Assembly (NCBI RefSeq): GCF_023241715.1
Contig: NZ_JALQCW010000035.1
Location: 1-64,000, forward strand
DNA: 64,000 nucleotides
Direction of reading: 5' to 3'
From: Pseudomonas morbosilactucae
GTDB lineage: Bacteria; Pseudomonadota; Gammaproteobacteria; Pseudomonadales; Pseudomonadaceae
Below, piece by piece: positions 30,420 to 40,410 of this stretch. Under the pieces are notes generated by a model, which saw only the letters and a list, made by a program, of their open reading frames with translations, was not told where the DNA came from and did no database searches. A program made the translations under genes and the position numbers. Every line of letters begins with the position of its first letter. Position 1 is the first letter of the stretch.

Positions 30420-31544
30420 TTACAGATCGCCGAAGAAGCGCTTCACGCCTTCGAACCAGCCCGTCGTCTTCGGCGAGTGGGTGTTGTCATCCGCCAGGGA
30501 GCTGCGGAACTCTTCCAGCAACTCACGCTGACGGCGCCCCAGATTGACCGGAGTTTCCACTGCAACGCGGCACATCAAGTCCCCAGCACCGCCACCCCGA
30601 ACCGGAGCAACACCCTTGCCACGAACCCGGAATTGCTTGCCGGTTTGAGTGCCCTCAGGAATCTTCAGCTTGACCCGACCATCCAGGGTAGGAATCTCCA
30701 GCTCGCCACCCAGCGCCGCATCGACAAAGCTGATCGGCACTTCACAGAACAGATGCTTGCCGTCGCGCTGGAAGATCGAGTGCTCGCGCACATTGATCAC
30801 CACGTACAGGTCACCCGTCGGCCCGCCCTGCGTGCCCGCCTCACCTTCGCCCGACAGACGAATACGGTCGCCGGTATCGACACCTGCCGGCACTTTCACC
30901 GACAGGGTCTTGTACTCTTCGACACGCCCTTCGCCGTGGCACGAATCGCACGGATCGGAAATGATCTTGCCCTGGCCATGGCAGCGCGGGCAGGTCTGCT
31001 GCACCGAGAAGAAGCCCTGCTGCATGCGCACCTGACCAATACCACCACAGGTCGGGCAAGTAATCGGCGAGGAACCTTTCTTGGCCCCGGAGCCATCGCA
31101 CGGCTTGCAGTTGACCAGCGTGGGAACACGGATATTCACGGAGGTGCCGCGCACCGCCTCTTCAAGATCCAGCTCCAAGGTGTAACGCAAGTCGCTGCCG
31201 CGCTGCGCACCACCACGGGAACCGCCGCGACCACCGCCAAAGAAATCACTGAAGACATCACCAAAGATGTCGGAGAAGTTCTGACCACCGAAACCAGCAC
31301 CGCCACCGCCCATGCTTGGGTCAATGCCGGCATGCCCGTATTGGTCGTAAGCCGCACGCTTGCTCGAATCAGACAGTACTTCGTAGGCCTCGTTGGCCTC
31401 TTTGAACATCTCTTCCGACGCTTTGTCGTCAGGATTACGGTCCGGGTGGTGCTTCATCGCCAAGCGACGGTAAGCCTTCTTCAGCTCCGCCTCACTGGAG
31501 CCACGCTCCACACCCAACACTTCGTAATAGTCACGCTTTGCCAT
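30420..31544 (-). CDS. dnaJ: Chaperone DnaJ
   Basis: 374-aa Hsp40 co-chaperone that delivers substrates to DnaK and stimulates its ATPase. J domain with HPD (KHHPDRNPDD), Gly/Phe-rich stretch (about 75-110), four zinc repeats CKPCDGSG, CPTCGGIG, CPRCHGQG and CDSCHGEG, then two beta substrate domains. Start at MAKRDYYEVLGV. Confidence 0.98.
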   Translation of the reverse strand: MAKRDYYEVLGVERGSSEAELKKAYRRLAMKHHPDRNPDDKASEEMFKEANEAYEVLSDSSKRAAYDQYGHAGIDPSMGGGGAGFGGQNFSDIFGDVFSDFFGGGRGGSRGGAQRGSDLRYTLELDLEEAVRGTSVNIRVPTLVNCKPCDGSGAKKGSSPITCPTCGGIGQVRMQQGFFSVQQTCPRCHGQGKIISDPCDSCHGEGRVEEYKTLSVKVPAGVDTGDRIRLSGEGEAGTQGGPTGDLYVVINVREHSIFQRDGKHLFCEVPISFVDAALGGELEIPTLDGRVKLKIPEGTQTGKQFRVRGKGVAPVRGGGAGDLMCRVAVETPVNLGRRQRELLEEFRSSLADDNTHSPKTTGWFEGVKRFFGDL

Positions 31545-31734
31545 AAGTCTTTGCACTCTTGAGGACGCTCGACAAGCCTCTCCTGAGCCCCATCAAACTC
31601 GCTGAGCCCCTATACAGGCCCGGACCCAACTCACGTCAATTCAACGATCCTGGTCTTGGATAGACGGCCAACGCATTGACCGACAACTGCGGTAATAGCA
31701 GCCGAAAAGCAGGAGCATTTTCGACCCTACCGCC

Positions 31735-31850
31735 AGCGCCCGAAACGGGTCGTGCGCCGCTAAAAATTTCACTAACTCCAGACACGCCAACGCGGGAGCA
31801 AGCTCCCGCGCGGCGACATCCTACCAGTCACCGCCCGAAGGCGGTCAACC
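31735..31850. repeat. REP-like palindrome and UUCG hairpin after dnaK
   Basis: Between dnaJ and dnaK (31545-31868) lie ACGCGGGAGC/GCTCCCGCG at about 31793-31813, of the type scattered as REPs in fluorescent pseudomonads, and ACCGCC-TTCG-GGCGGT (minus strand, about 31828-31843), a stable UUCG hairpin 18-25 bases past the dnaK stop. The latter likely protects or ends the dnaK message. Nothing else seen in this 324-base gap. Confidence 0.5.
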
Positions 31851-31868
31851 GGCCGACCAACAAGCGAA

Positions 31869-33785
<1,917 letters not shown>

Positions 33786-33887
33786 GTTAACTCTCCCGAA
33801 ACTTTGGATTTGGTTGCCGCAGCAGTGATGGCTAACTGCGGTAGTACTTAAACGCTTGACTTCTAAATGGGGGCTTTACAGCCGTTT

Positions 33888-34454
33888 TCAAGCCTTCTCG
33901 TCAATCGAAGGCGAAATCGGTGCAGGCGCCTTGCTGACCACGACCATGGCCGGGCGCAGCAGGCGTCCATTGAGCTGGTAGCCCTTCTGGAATACTTTCA
34001 GAACGCTGTTCGGCTCGACATCGGCGCTCTCTTGCATGGCCATTGCCTGGTGCTGCTCAGCATTGAAAGGCTCGCCGTGCGGATCGATGGCTTCCAACTG
34101 ATAACGCTTGAGGGTGTCGTGAAACATCTTCAGGGTCAGCTCAATGCCTTCACGCATCGGGCGAATGCTTTCGTCATCCGGGTTGGACAACTCCAGGCCA
34201 CGCTCAAGGCTGTCGATGACCGGCAGCAGGTCACCAGCAAAACGCTCCAGAGCGAATTTGTGGGCCTTTTCCACGTCTTGCTCGGCGCGACGGCGGACGT
34301 TCTGCAGATCAGCCGCAACACGCAAAGCCTGATCCTGGGCGCCTACCAATTGCTCTTCGAGCACTTGTACACGAGCCACCAGGTCTTCACCCGAAGCCTC
34401 GGGAGCCTGATTGGCGTCTAGATTTTGCGTATCCAGAGTCTGTTCGTCAGCCAT
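33888..34454 (-). CDS. grpE: Nucleotide exchange factor GrpE
   Basis: 188-aa dimeric exchange factor for DnaK. Acidic, disordered N-terminus, long coiled coil (about 25-90), GVELTL-type four-helix region (MREGIELTLKMFHDTLKRY) and the beta wing ending near VLKVFQKGYQLNGRLLRPAMV. First gene of the chaperone run, behind a sigma32-type promoter. Confidence 0.97.
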   Translation of the reverse strand: MADEQTLDTQNLDANQAPEASGEDLVARVQVLEEQLVGAQDQALRVAADLQNVRRRAEQDVEKAHKFALERFAGDLLPVIDSLERGLELSNPDDESIRPMREGIELTLKMFHDTLKRYQLEAIDPHGEPFNAEQHQAMAMQESADVEPNSVLKVFQKGYQLNGRLLRPAMVVVSKAPAPISPSIDEKA

Positions 34455-34507
34455 GAAATTCTCCTTTCAATATCGTCCGCGAGCTTGGCTCACGCTTCTG
34501 CCCAGCT

Positions 34508-34535
34508 ATATGGGGCCGCTTTTTCAGGGTTCAAG
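34508..34535 (-). promoter_or_regulatory. Sigma32 (heat-shock) promoter for grpE-dnaK
   Basis: Minus strand CTTGAA (34530-34535), 14-base spacer, CCCCATAT (34508-34515): an excellent match to the RpoH consensus as I know it (CTTGAAA/CCCCATnT), 54 bases before the grpE start. Confidence 0.8.
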
Positions 34536-34666
34536 CCCGGCAACGCCACAAAAATCATCGCAGCGCCCGGAACACCCCATCCCCAGACATTCCCAGGCGA
34601 GCTAAAAAGCAGCGCCATGCAAGCAAATCGAGCTAAGGGAAAGCATTGTCAGCTCGAAACAAAACA

Positions 34667-34682
34667 CTGTATAAATAACCAG
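34667..34682 (+). promoter_or_regulatory. LexA (SOS) box upstream of recN
   Basis: CTGTATAAATAACCAG matches CTGT-N8-ACAG except one base and lies 24 bases before the recN ATG, where LexA would block the promoter. SOS control of recN is established in related bacteria. Confidence 0.75.
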
Positions 34683-34705
34683 ACATCTTGTTTGGGAGCA
34701 GCCCT

Positions 34706-36378
34706 ATGCTGGTGCACCTGTCGGTACATAACTACGCCATCGTCGAACACCTGGATCTGGAACTGGATCGAGGGATGAGCGTCATCACAGGCGAAACCGG
34801 CGCCGGCAAGTCGATCATGCTCGACGCGCTCGGGCTGACCCTGGGGGACCGCGCAGACAGCGGCGTAGTACGCCCGGCGCAGACAAAGCTGACATCCTGG
34901 CCACGTTCGATCTGGACGATATCCCTGAAGCCCGGGCCTGGCTGGCCGAGCGCGACCTGGACAACGAAAGCCCCTGCATACTGCGGCGCGTGATTACCGC
35001 AGAAGGCCGTTCCCGCGGCTATATCAACGGCTCGCCCTGCCCCCTTGGCGACCTCAAGGCCCTCGGCGAACTGCTGATTGATATCCACAGCCAGCATGAA
35101 CACCAATCCCTGCTGAAAACCGATACCCATCGTCGCTTGCTTGATGAGTACGCAGGCGCCACTGACCTGGCGCGCCAAGTGCAATTGGCGGCCCAACGCT
35201 GGCGCCAGACTCGCCAGGAACTGGAACGCCTATCCAACTCCGGCGATGAGCAGCGCGCGCGCCACCAATTGCTCAGCTATCAACTGGAAGAACTCGACAA
35301 CCTTGGCCTGGGCGAAAACGAACTCGACCAGTTGGAACAGGAACACAAGAACCTGACCAATGCCGAGACCTTGCTGGGTATCTGCCGCCAAGTCGTCGAA
35401 CAGTGCAGCGAAAGCGACTCGGGCAACGTGCTCAATGCCCTGACCGTCAGTCTCAATCGCTTGTCGAGCGCCGGCAACTCATCGGGCGCCCTGGGCGAAG
35501 CCACCAATTTATTGGCCAGCGCGCAAATTCAGGTGGAAGAAGCCGTCGGCGAGTTGAACCGGTTTCTCGATCACTTCGACGCCGACCCTGCTCGCCTGCA
35601 GCAATTGGAAGAACGCCTGGATGCCATTTATACCTTGGCCCGTAAGCACCGGATCCAGCCCACCGAACTGGCGGCGATGCAACAGACGCTGCTCGATGAA
35701 ATCGAGACCTTGGACGCCAACGATGAGTCCATCGAACGCCTGGCGGACGAACTGCAATCATTCGCCCGGCATTATCAGGAAAAAGCCCTTGAGCTAAGCC
35801 AGCTACGTCAGCAGGCCGCCACCGGCCTGGCGAGCGCCGTCGAACTGGAGATCCAGCGGCTGGGCATGCCGGGCGGGCGCTTCACCATTGAACTGCGGCC
35901 CAACACCAGCACCGAATTGCTACCCAACGGCCTGGAAACTGTGGAACTGCTGGTCAGCGCCAACCCCGGCCAACCGCTCAAGGCTTTGGCCAAAGTCGCG
36001 TCTGGCGGCGAGCTGTCGCGGATCAGCCTGGCAATTCAAGTCATCACCGCACAAACCTCACGTACACCAACCCTAGTCTTCGACGAAGTGGACGTCGGCA
36101 TTGGCGGCCCGACAGCCGAGATCGTCGGCCAACTGCTACGCCGCCTAGGCGAGCGGGGCCAGGTACTGACCGTGACGCACTTGCCACAAGTGGCGGCCCA
36201 AGGGCACCAGCATCTGTTCGTGCACAAAGTCCGCGGGCACAACGCTACTCATACCGCCGTCTCGAAACTGGGCAAGACCGAACGGGTAGAGGAAGTGGCA
36301 CGCATGCTGGGCGGGATCGACCTGACCAAGGAGTCCCTGGCCCACGCGAAGAAGATGGTGGTAACGGCCAAGGTCTAG
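34706..36378 (+). pseudogene. recN: DNA repair protein RecN, one-base frameshift
   Basis: SMC-like ATPase for double-strand-break repair. The N-terminus (MLVHLSVHNYAIVEHLDLEL) and Walker A GETGAGKS are in one frame to about codon 57. The frame then shifts and the protein resumes as ATFDLDDIPEARAWL..VITAEGRSRGYINGS. The cause is one missing G in the run CGCCCGGCGC (34871-34880; GGG expected). Restoring it gives 557 aa, the normal length, with SGGELSRISLAIQ signature and FDEVDVGIGG Walker B intact. Either a recent null mutation or a sequencing error in a G-run; no other damage is seen. Confidence 0.9.
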
Positions 36379-36408
36379 CCATCGAGGTTTAGCCATATAT
36401 AGAAAGCA

Positions 36409-36434
36409 CGAAGGCGACCCTAGGGTCGCCTTCG
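36409..36434. terminator. Palindrome between convergent recN and fur
   Basis: CGAAGGCGACCC-TA-GGGTCGCCTTCG, 12-bp perfect arms, 31 bases after recN and 34 bases after fur on the other strand. Can serve both; T-runs are poor. Confidence 0.6.
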
Positions 36435-36468
36435 ATCGTTTCGCGGCGAAAAATACCGCGCGACATGC

Positions 36469-36873
36469 TTACTTTTTCGTGCGGACGTACAGCACCAAAT
36501 TGTGATCCACCAATTCGAAACCGTGCTTCTCGACAATGGCCTTTTGAAGCTTTTCGATCTCTTCGTCGAAGAACTCGATCACTTCACCGGACTCCACGTT
36601 GACCATATGGTCGTGGTGACCGCCGTCAGCCAGTTCGAACACCGCGTGGCCGCCATCAAAATTATGGCGTACCACAAGCCCGGCCGCTTCGAACTGAGTC
36701 AGAACACGGTAAACCGTGGCCAGACCGACATCCTCGCCTGCTTCCATCAGCGCCTTGTAAACATCTTCAGCGCTCATGTGCCGCTGCTCAGTAGAATCGA
36801 GCATTTGTAGAATTTTGACTCGTGGCAGAGTCACTTTAAGGCCGGCTTTACGTAGTTCGCTATTTTCAACCAT
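36469..36873 (-). CDS. fur: Ferric uptake regulator Fur
   Basis: 134-aa iron-sensing repressor. Winged helix (RVKILQMLDSTEQRHMSAEDVYKAL, ATVYRVLTQFEAAGLV) and metal sites HNFDGGHAVFELADGGHHDHM. Pseudomonas Fur lacks the C-terminal CxxC pairs of E. coli, as here. Start at MVENSELRKAGLK. Divergent from bamE with a 98-base shared promoter gap. Confidence 0.98.
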   Translation of the reverse strand: MVENSELRKAGLKVTLPRVKILQMLDSTEQRHMSAEDVYKALMEAGEDVGLATVYRVLTQFEAAGLVVRHNFDGGHAVFELADGGHHDHMVNVESGEVIEFFDEEIEKLQKAIVEKHGFELVDHNLVLYVRTKK

Positions 36874-36971
36874 GGTCAGCTTTCTCGCCGATGCTGCTTC
36901 GCAGCTTCTCTTAATGCGGGTATGATCGGGGTTTACGTTGTCCCAGCCAAGATAGTGGAAGTCGCCCACCG

Positions 36972-37499
36972 ATGCAAAACACCAAGCTCTTGCTAACCAG
37001 TTTCACCTTCGTGGGACTGCTCGCACTCGCCGGTTGTTCATTCCCCGGGGTTTACAAAATCGACATCCAGCAGGGCAATGTCGTCACGCAGGACATGATA
37101 GACCAGTTACGCCCGGGAATGACCCGCCGGCAAGTACGGTTTATTATGGGCAACCCTCTGTTGACCGACACGTTCCATGCCGATCGCTGGGATTATCTGT
37201 ACAGCCTGCAGCCTGGTGGTGGCGAACGCCAACAGGAGCGCGTCAGCGTGATCTTCAATGGCGAGGACCAACTGGTTAGCCTGTCCGGCGACTTCATGCC
37301 TGGCGTAAGCCGCGACGAAGCCCTGCTGGGCAAGGACAGCGGCACCACGGTTGCTGAACCTGCGCAAGACAGCGAACAGCCGAAGCCGGAAAAACCAGCC
37401 AAACCAGGCTCGCTGCTGGACCAGATCCAGAAAGACGTGGACGGCGTGAAAACCGTACCCGTGCCTATCCCAGAACCTCTGGACACTTCCCCACAATAA
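36972..37499 (+). CDS. bamE: Outer-membrane assembly lipoprotein BamE (OmlA/SmpA)
   Basis: 175-aa lipoprotein of the beta-barrel assembly machine. Signal peptide with lipobox LALAGC (Cys22), SmpA/OmlA fold with IDQLRPGMTRRQVRFIMGNPLL and WDYLYSLQPGG, and a long Pro/Lys/Glu-rich C-terminal tail typical of Pseudomonas OmlA. Divergently arranged with fur as in other pseudomonads. Confidence 0.95.
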   Translation: MQNTKLLLTSFTFVGLLALAGCSFPGVYKIDIQQGNVVTQDMIDQLRPGMTRRQVRFIMGNPLLTDTFHADRWDYLYSLQPGGGERQQERVSVIFNGEDQLVSLSGDFMPGVSRDEALLGKDSGTTVAEPAQDSEQPKPEKPAKPGSLLDQIQKDVDGVKTVPVPIPEPLDTSPQ

Positions 37500-37512
37500 T
37501 GTGTGGCGAAAT

Positions 37513-37539
37513 AAAAAAACCCGGCATGCCGGGTTTTTT
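37513..37539. terminator. Bidirectional terminator between bamE and rnfH
   Basis: AAAAAACCCGGCATGCCGGGTTTTTT-type symmetric hairpin, 14 bases after bamE and 23 bases after the rnfH stop; T-runs on both strands. Confidence 0.9.
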
Positions 37540-37561
37540 ATTGCCTGCCATTCCAACCAGG

Positions 37562-37876
37562 CTATTTATCCTGAGCCCTAGCCAACGCAGCTTTCGCCGC
37601 ACGCAAGCGCCGAACCTCTTTCGGATCAGCCAGCAACGGACGATAAATCTCAAGTCGGTCCCCCGCCTGCAACACATGGGCCTCCGGAGCGGCGATGGCC
37701 TTGGCGAAAATCCCCAGCGGACAAGTCGCCAGATCCAACTCGGGGAACTGCAGCCCAAGCCCAGAGCTGAGTACGACTGAACGTGCCGTCGACCCCACGG
37801 GCACAGAAAGCTTGAGCAAGCACTGTCGATCGACCGCGGCATACACCACTTCGATCTCGATCAATGACTCAACCAT
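37562..37876 (-). CDS. rnfH: RnfH/RatB family ubiquitin-like protein
   Basis: 104-aa beta-grasp protein (PF03658-type) of unclear role. Seen: IEIEVVYAAVDRQCLLKLSVP and GIFAKAI..HVLQAGDRLEIYRPLLADPKE-type ending, shortened here. Start at MVESLIEIEVVYA overlaps the end of ratA by 8 bases, so the two are coupled. Confidence 0.92.
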   Translation of the reverse strand: MVESLIEIEVVYAAVDRQCLLKLSVPVGSTARSVVLSSGLGLQFPELDLATCPLGIFAKAIAAPEAHVLQAGDRLEIYRPLLADPKEVRRLRAAKAALARAQDK

Positions 37877-38303
37877 GCAGTTGCTTGGCCCGCTGACAGA
37901 ACGCGTCAACCAAGGTGTTGGCGGCCTGATTGAACAGCGGCCCCAACGTCGCACGCACCAGCGGACCGGCGTAGTCAAAGGAAAGGTCCAGGCTGATCTT
38001 GCAAGCCTTCTCTCCCAGAGGCTTGAACACCCAGACACCGTGCAATTGATTGAACGGCCCTTCTTCCAGGTTCATTTCGATCGAATGCCCGGGCACCAGG
38101 GTATTGCGCGTGACAAAGTGCTGGCTAAGCCCGCCCTTGGCCACCGCCACACTGGCGCGCATGTGCTCCTCACTGTTTTCCAGAACTTCAGCGGCAGAAC
38201 ACCAAGGCAAAAACTCAGGATACCGAGCCACATCATTGACCAGGTCATACAGGGCTTGCGCCGGATACGGCAGAAGGGCCGAGCGTTGAATATGAGTCGT
38301 CAT
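37869..38303 (-). CDS. ratA: RatA family START/cyclase-like protein
   Basis: 144-aa START-like fold. In E. coli RatA is reported to hinder 50S association, while the family is also related to coenzyme Q-binding proteins, so the role here is open. Seen: ALLPYPAQALYDLVNDVARYPEFLPWC and the LDLSFDYAGPLVRATLGPLFNQAANTLV end (split here for length). Start at MTTHIQRS. Confidence 0.9.
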   Translation of the reverse strand: MTTHIQRSALLPYPAQALYDLVNDVARYPEFLPWCSAAEVLENSEEHMRASVAVAKGGLSQHFVTRNTLVPGHSIEMNLEEGPFNQLHGVWVFKPLGEKACKISLDLSFDYAGPLVRATLGPLFNQAANTLVDAFCQRAKQLHG

Positions 38304-38310
38304 GTCAGCT

Positions 38311-38577
38311 TCATTTCCACAGCTGGGCGGCAAACACTAAAAGAATGCCGATGGGCGCCATACAGCGCATCAAAAACAAGGCCCGGGGAACGTTAACCCA
38401 GGACGACAAACGACTCGCTCATCACGAACCGCCGCGCCCCATCACCCAGGCTGCGAATACCACGAAGCACAAACCGCCAAAAGGCAACATGACCCGCGAA
38501 GTGAAAAACAGTGGCCGCCAAACCAGGTAGACCAACGACCGAGCCTCACCGGTAGAGAGGCAAAACGCCGCCTTCGT
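38311..38577 (-). pseudogene. Remnant of a sodium-dependent (SNF-type) transporter
   Basis: Hand translation of the minus strand gives LVYLVWRPLFFTSRVMLPFG then GGLCFVVFAAWVMGRGGS, two TGA stops, and, in the same frame, WVNVPRALFLMRCMAPIGIL and LVFAAQLWK before a stop. The pattern (T-S-x-x-M-L-P-x-G-G-L, a helix ending G-W/WVMGR, then a final R-x-M/A-P-x-G-I-L-L-V-F helix) resembles the last two membrane helices of SNF-family symporters. No intact gene precedes it. I infer the decayed 3' end of a transporter gene once lying between smpB and ratA. Confidence 0.45.
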
Positions 38578-38579
38578 TC

Positions 38580-38606
38580 AGGAAAAAACCCGGCCTGCCG
38601 GCAAAA
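38580..38606. terminator. Symmetric hairpin within the smpB-ratA gap
   Basis: AAAAAACCCGGCCTGCCGGCAAAAA: arms CCGGC/GCCGG with flanking A- and T-runs. It can end transcripts from either side. Apart from this, the transporter remnant and the smpB promoter, the gap 38304-38821 holds nothing I can support. Confidence 0.4.
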
Positions 38607-38806
38607 ACCATTGAGCGCTATAGCCATCCGGCGCACTGATCAGCCGGTGATTACTCGCCAGAGCGGTGTACAAACGCCATCCATTGGCAGCCTGCCCTTA
38701 GGACTTTGGCGGCGCGCTCAAGCGAAAAAACAGGGCGCATTGTCCGGGATTCAATCAACCTGCTCAAGCACGCTGCATCACCGTAGCCGACGCGCGCGCA
38801 ACTCCC

Positions 38807-38812
38807 TATAAT
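38807..38812 (+). promoter_or_regulatory. -10 element of the smpB promoter
   Basis: A perfect TATAAT ends 9 bases before the smpB ATG (38822). If used, the transcript would begin within about 2-4 bases of the start codon, giving a leaderless or near-leaderless message. No ribosome-binding site is seen upstream of the ATG. A -35 match (around 38784-38789) is weak. Confidence 0.45.
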
Positions 38813-38821
38813 GCCGCCCCT

Positions 38822-39304
38822 ATGGCTAAACAGAAGAAACACCCAACAGGGACCATCGCGCAAAATAAAAAGGCGCGACACGATTACTTCATCGAACAAC
38901 GGTTCGAGGCTGGCATGGTCCTGGCCGGCTGGGAAGTAAAGAGCCTGCGGGCGGGCAAGGCGCAACTGGTGGACAGTTATGTGCTGCTCAAAGATGGCGA
39001 GGCCTGGCTGCTCGGTAGCCATTTCACGCCGCTGACCACCGCTAGCACCCACGTCATTGCCGACCCGGTGCGCTCGCGCAAACTACTGCTGAACAAGCGC
39101 GAGCTTGAGAAGCTGTATGCCGCCGTGCAGCAAAAAGGTTACGCCTGCGTGTGCACTTCGCTCTATTGGAGCAAGCACCTGATCAAGTGCGAAATCGCAC
39201 TCGGTAAAGGCAAGAAGGAATACGACAAGCGCCACACTGAGCGCGAACGCGATTCCGACCGTGAGTTGCAACGCGCAGTCCGGACCAAGGGCAAGGAAGA
39301 CTGA
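38822..39304 (+). CDS. smpB: tmRNA-binding protein SmpB
   Basis: 160-aa partner of tmRNA in ribosome rescue. Seen: IAQNKKARHDYFIEQRFEAG, the OB-fold WEVKSLRAGKAQL, and the basic C-terminal tail (KGKKEYDKRHTERERDSDRE) that enters the mRNA channel. Its RNA partner ssrA lies 9.3 kb downstream at 48572. Confidence 0.97.
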   Translation: MAKQKKHPTGTIAQNKKARHDYFIEQRFEAGMVLAGWEVKSLRAGKAQLVDSYVLLKDGEAWLLGSHFTPLTTASTHVIADPVRSRKLLLNKRELEKLYAAVQQKGYACVCTSLYWSKHLIKCEIALGKGKKEYDKRHTERERDSDRELQRAVRTKGKED

Positions 39305-39325
39305 TCTTCCTGCCTTAAGGTCTCT

Positions 39326-39374
39326 ATCGCCGGCAAGCCGACTCCTAACCCGTAGGAGCCGGCTTGTCGGCGAT
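39326..39374. repeat. Paired REP element between smpB and lldR
   Basis: Arms ATCGCCGGCAAGCCGACTCC and GGAGCCGGCTTGTCGGCGAT with a short centre form a long imperfect palindrome of the kind repeated across P. fluorescens genomes. It also sits where convergent smpB and lldR would need termination. Confidence 0.7.
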
Positions 39375-39379
39375 TTGCG

Positions 39380-40147
39380 TTAAATGCCTTTACGCCGTTC
39401 GGCCCGGGCCATGCGCTGCACTTCCTGACGCACCTCCTCAAGCACCTCTTGCACATACAGAATGTGTCGGCTGGAGATTTCCCGCGCCTGCTCGGCCCGC
39501 CCCTCGATAATCGCCAGGTACAGGTCCCGGTGCTGACTGATCAGCATGTCGCGGGTTTCGGTGCGCTGTTTGTACATGCCGCCAATGTTGGTCACCACAT
39601 TGCGCTTGAGCAGATCGAACAAGCCACGAATGGTGTGCAGCAACACCGCGTTGTGGCTGGCTTCGGCAATGGCCAGGTGAAACTTGGCATCAGCCGCCCC
39701 CTCTTCCGCCCGGCTGATGTCATCGACGCGGGTGTAACAGTCCTGCAGCTCCTCAAATGCCGCAGTGAGCCGCTCACGATCCACCTCAGTCGCCCGCTGG
39801 GCCGCGTAATAGGCACACGAGGCTTCCAGGGTATGGCGAAACTCCAACAAGTCGCGCTGAGCTTCCGGGTTGCTTTCCAAAAGCTGCAACAGAGGATCGC
39901 TGAAGGTCGAGCCCAATGATTCGACCACGTAGTTACCGCCGCCCTGGCGACTGATCAACAGCCCCTTGGCGGTCAGCTTCTGGATCGCCTCGCGCAATGA
40001 GGGGCGGGATACGCCGAACTGCTCGGCCAAGGCACGCTCGGCCGGTAACCGCTCACCCGCCTTCAAGGTGCCCTCGAGGATCATGCCCTCGAGCCGCTCG
40101 ACAATGTCGTCAGACAAACGGCGCTGACGAATCTGATCAAACCCCAT
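39380..40147 (-). CDS. lldR: Lactate-responsive GntR/FadR-type regulator LldR
   Basis: 255-aa repressor. Winged helix RLSDDIVERLEGMILEG..LPAERALAEQFGVSRPSLREAI at the N-terminus and an FCD effector domain with metal/ligand histidines (FHLAIAEASHN, SRHILYVQEVL). Divergent from lldP with an operator-like palindrome in the shared gap. Known relatives release DNA on binding lactate. Confidence 0.93.
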   Translation of the reverse strand: MGFDQIRQRRLSDDIVERLEGMILEGTLKAGERLPAERALAEQFGVSRPSLREAIQKLTAKGLLISRQGGGNYVVESLGSTFSDPLLQLLESNPEAQRDLLEFRHTLEASCAYYAAQRATEVDRERLTAAFEELQDCYTRVDDISRAEEGAADAKFHLAIAEASHNAVLLHTIRGLFDLLKRNVVTNIGGMYKQRTETRDMLISQHRDLYLAIIEGRAEQAREISSRHILYVQEVLEEVRQEVQRMARAERRKGI

Positions 40148-40340
40148 AACTCACTCTCCACCATCCCGACACCTCGCCGGGCTCTCTATTCTGGCCTATT
40201 GGCGCCGCGCCAACACCTGGCAGACGCGACTCAATTCAGCCGATCAGTGACCACTGACCCGCAGGTATTCGACAAAAGTTTTAGGGCGGCAAATTGACAC
40301 ACCACACACAAGGCTTTTACCCTAGCCAACAGCGATTGTA

Positions 40341-40357
40341 AATTGGTCTTACCAATT
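40341..40357 (+). promoter_or_regulatory. LldR-type operator
   Basis: Perfect palindrome AATTGGT-CTT-ACCAATT, 54 bases before lldP and in the gap shared with lldR. It fits the TnGTnnnACnA pattern of FadR-subfamily regulators. Confidence 0.8.
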
Positions 40358-40410
40358 AACCAAGACCGCTTATCAGTGCCTGACCAACAACAATTAGGGG
40401 CCACCCCACT

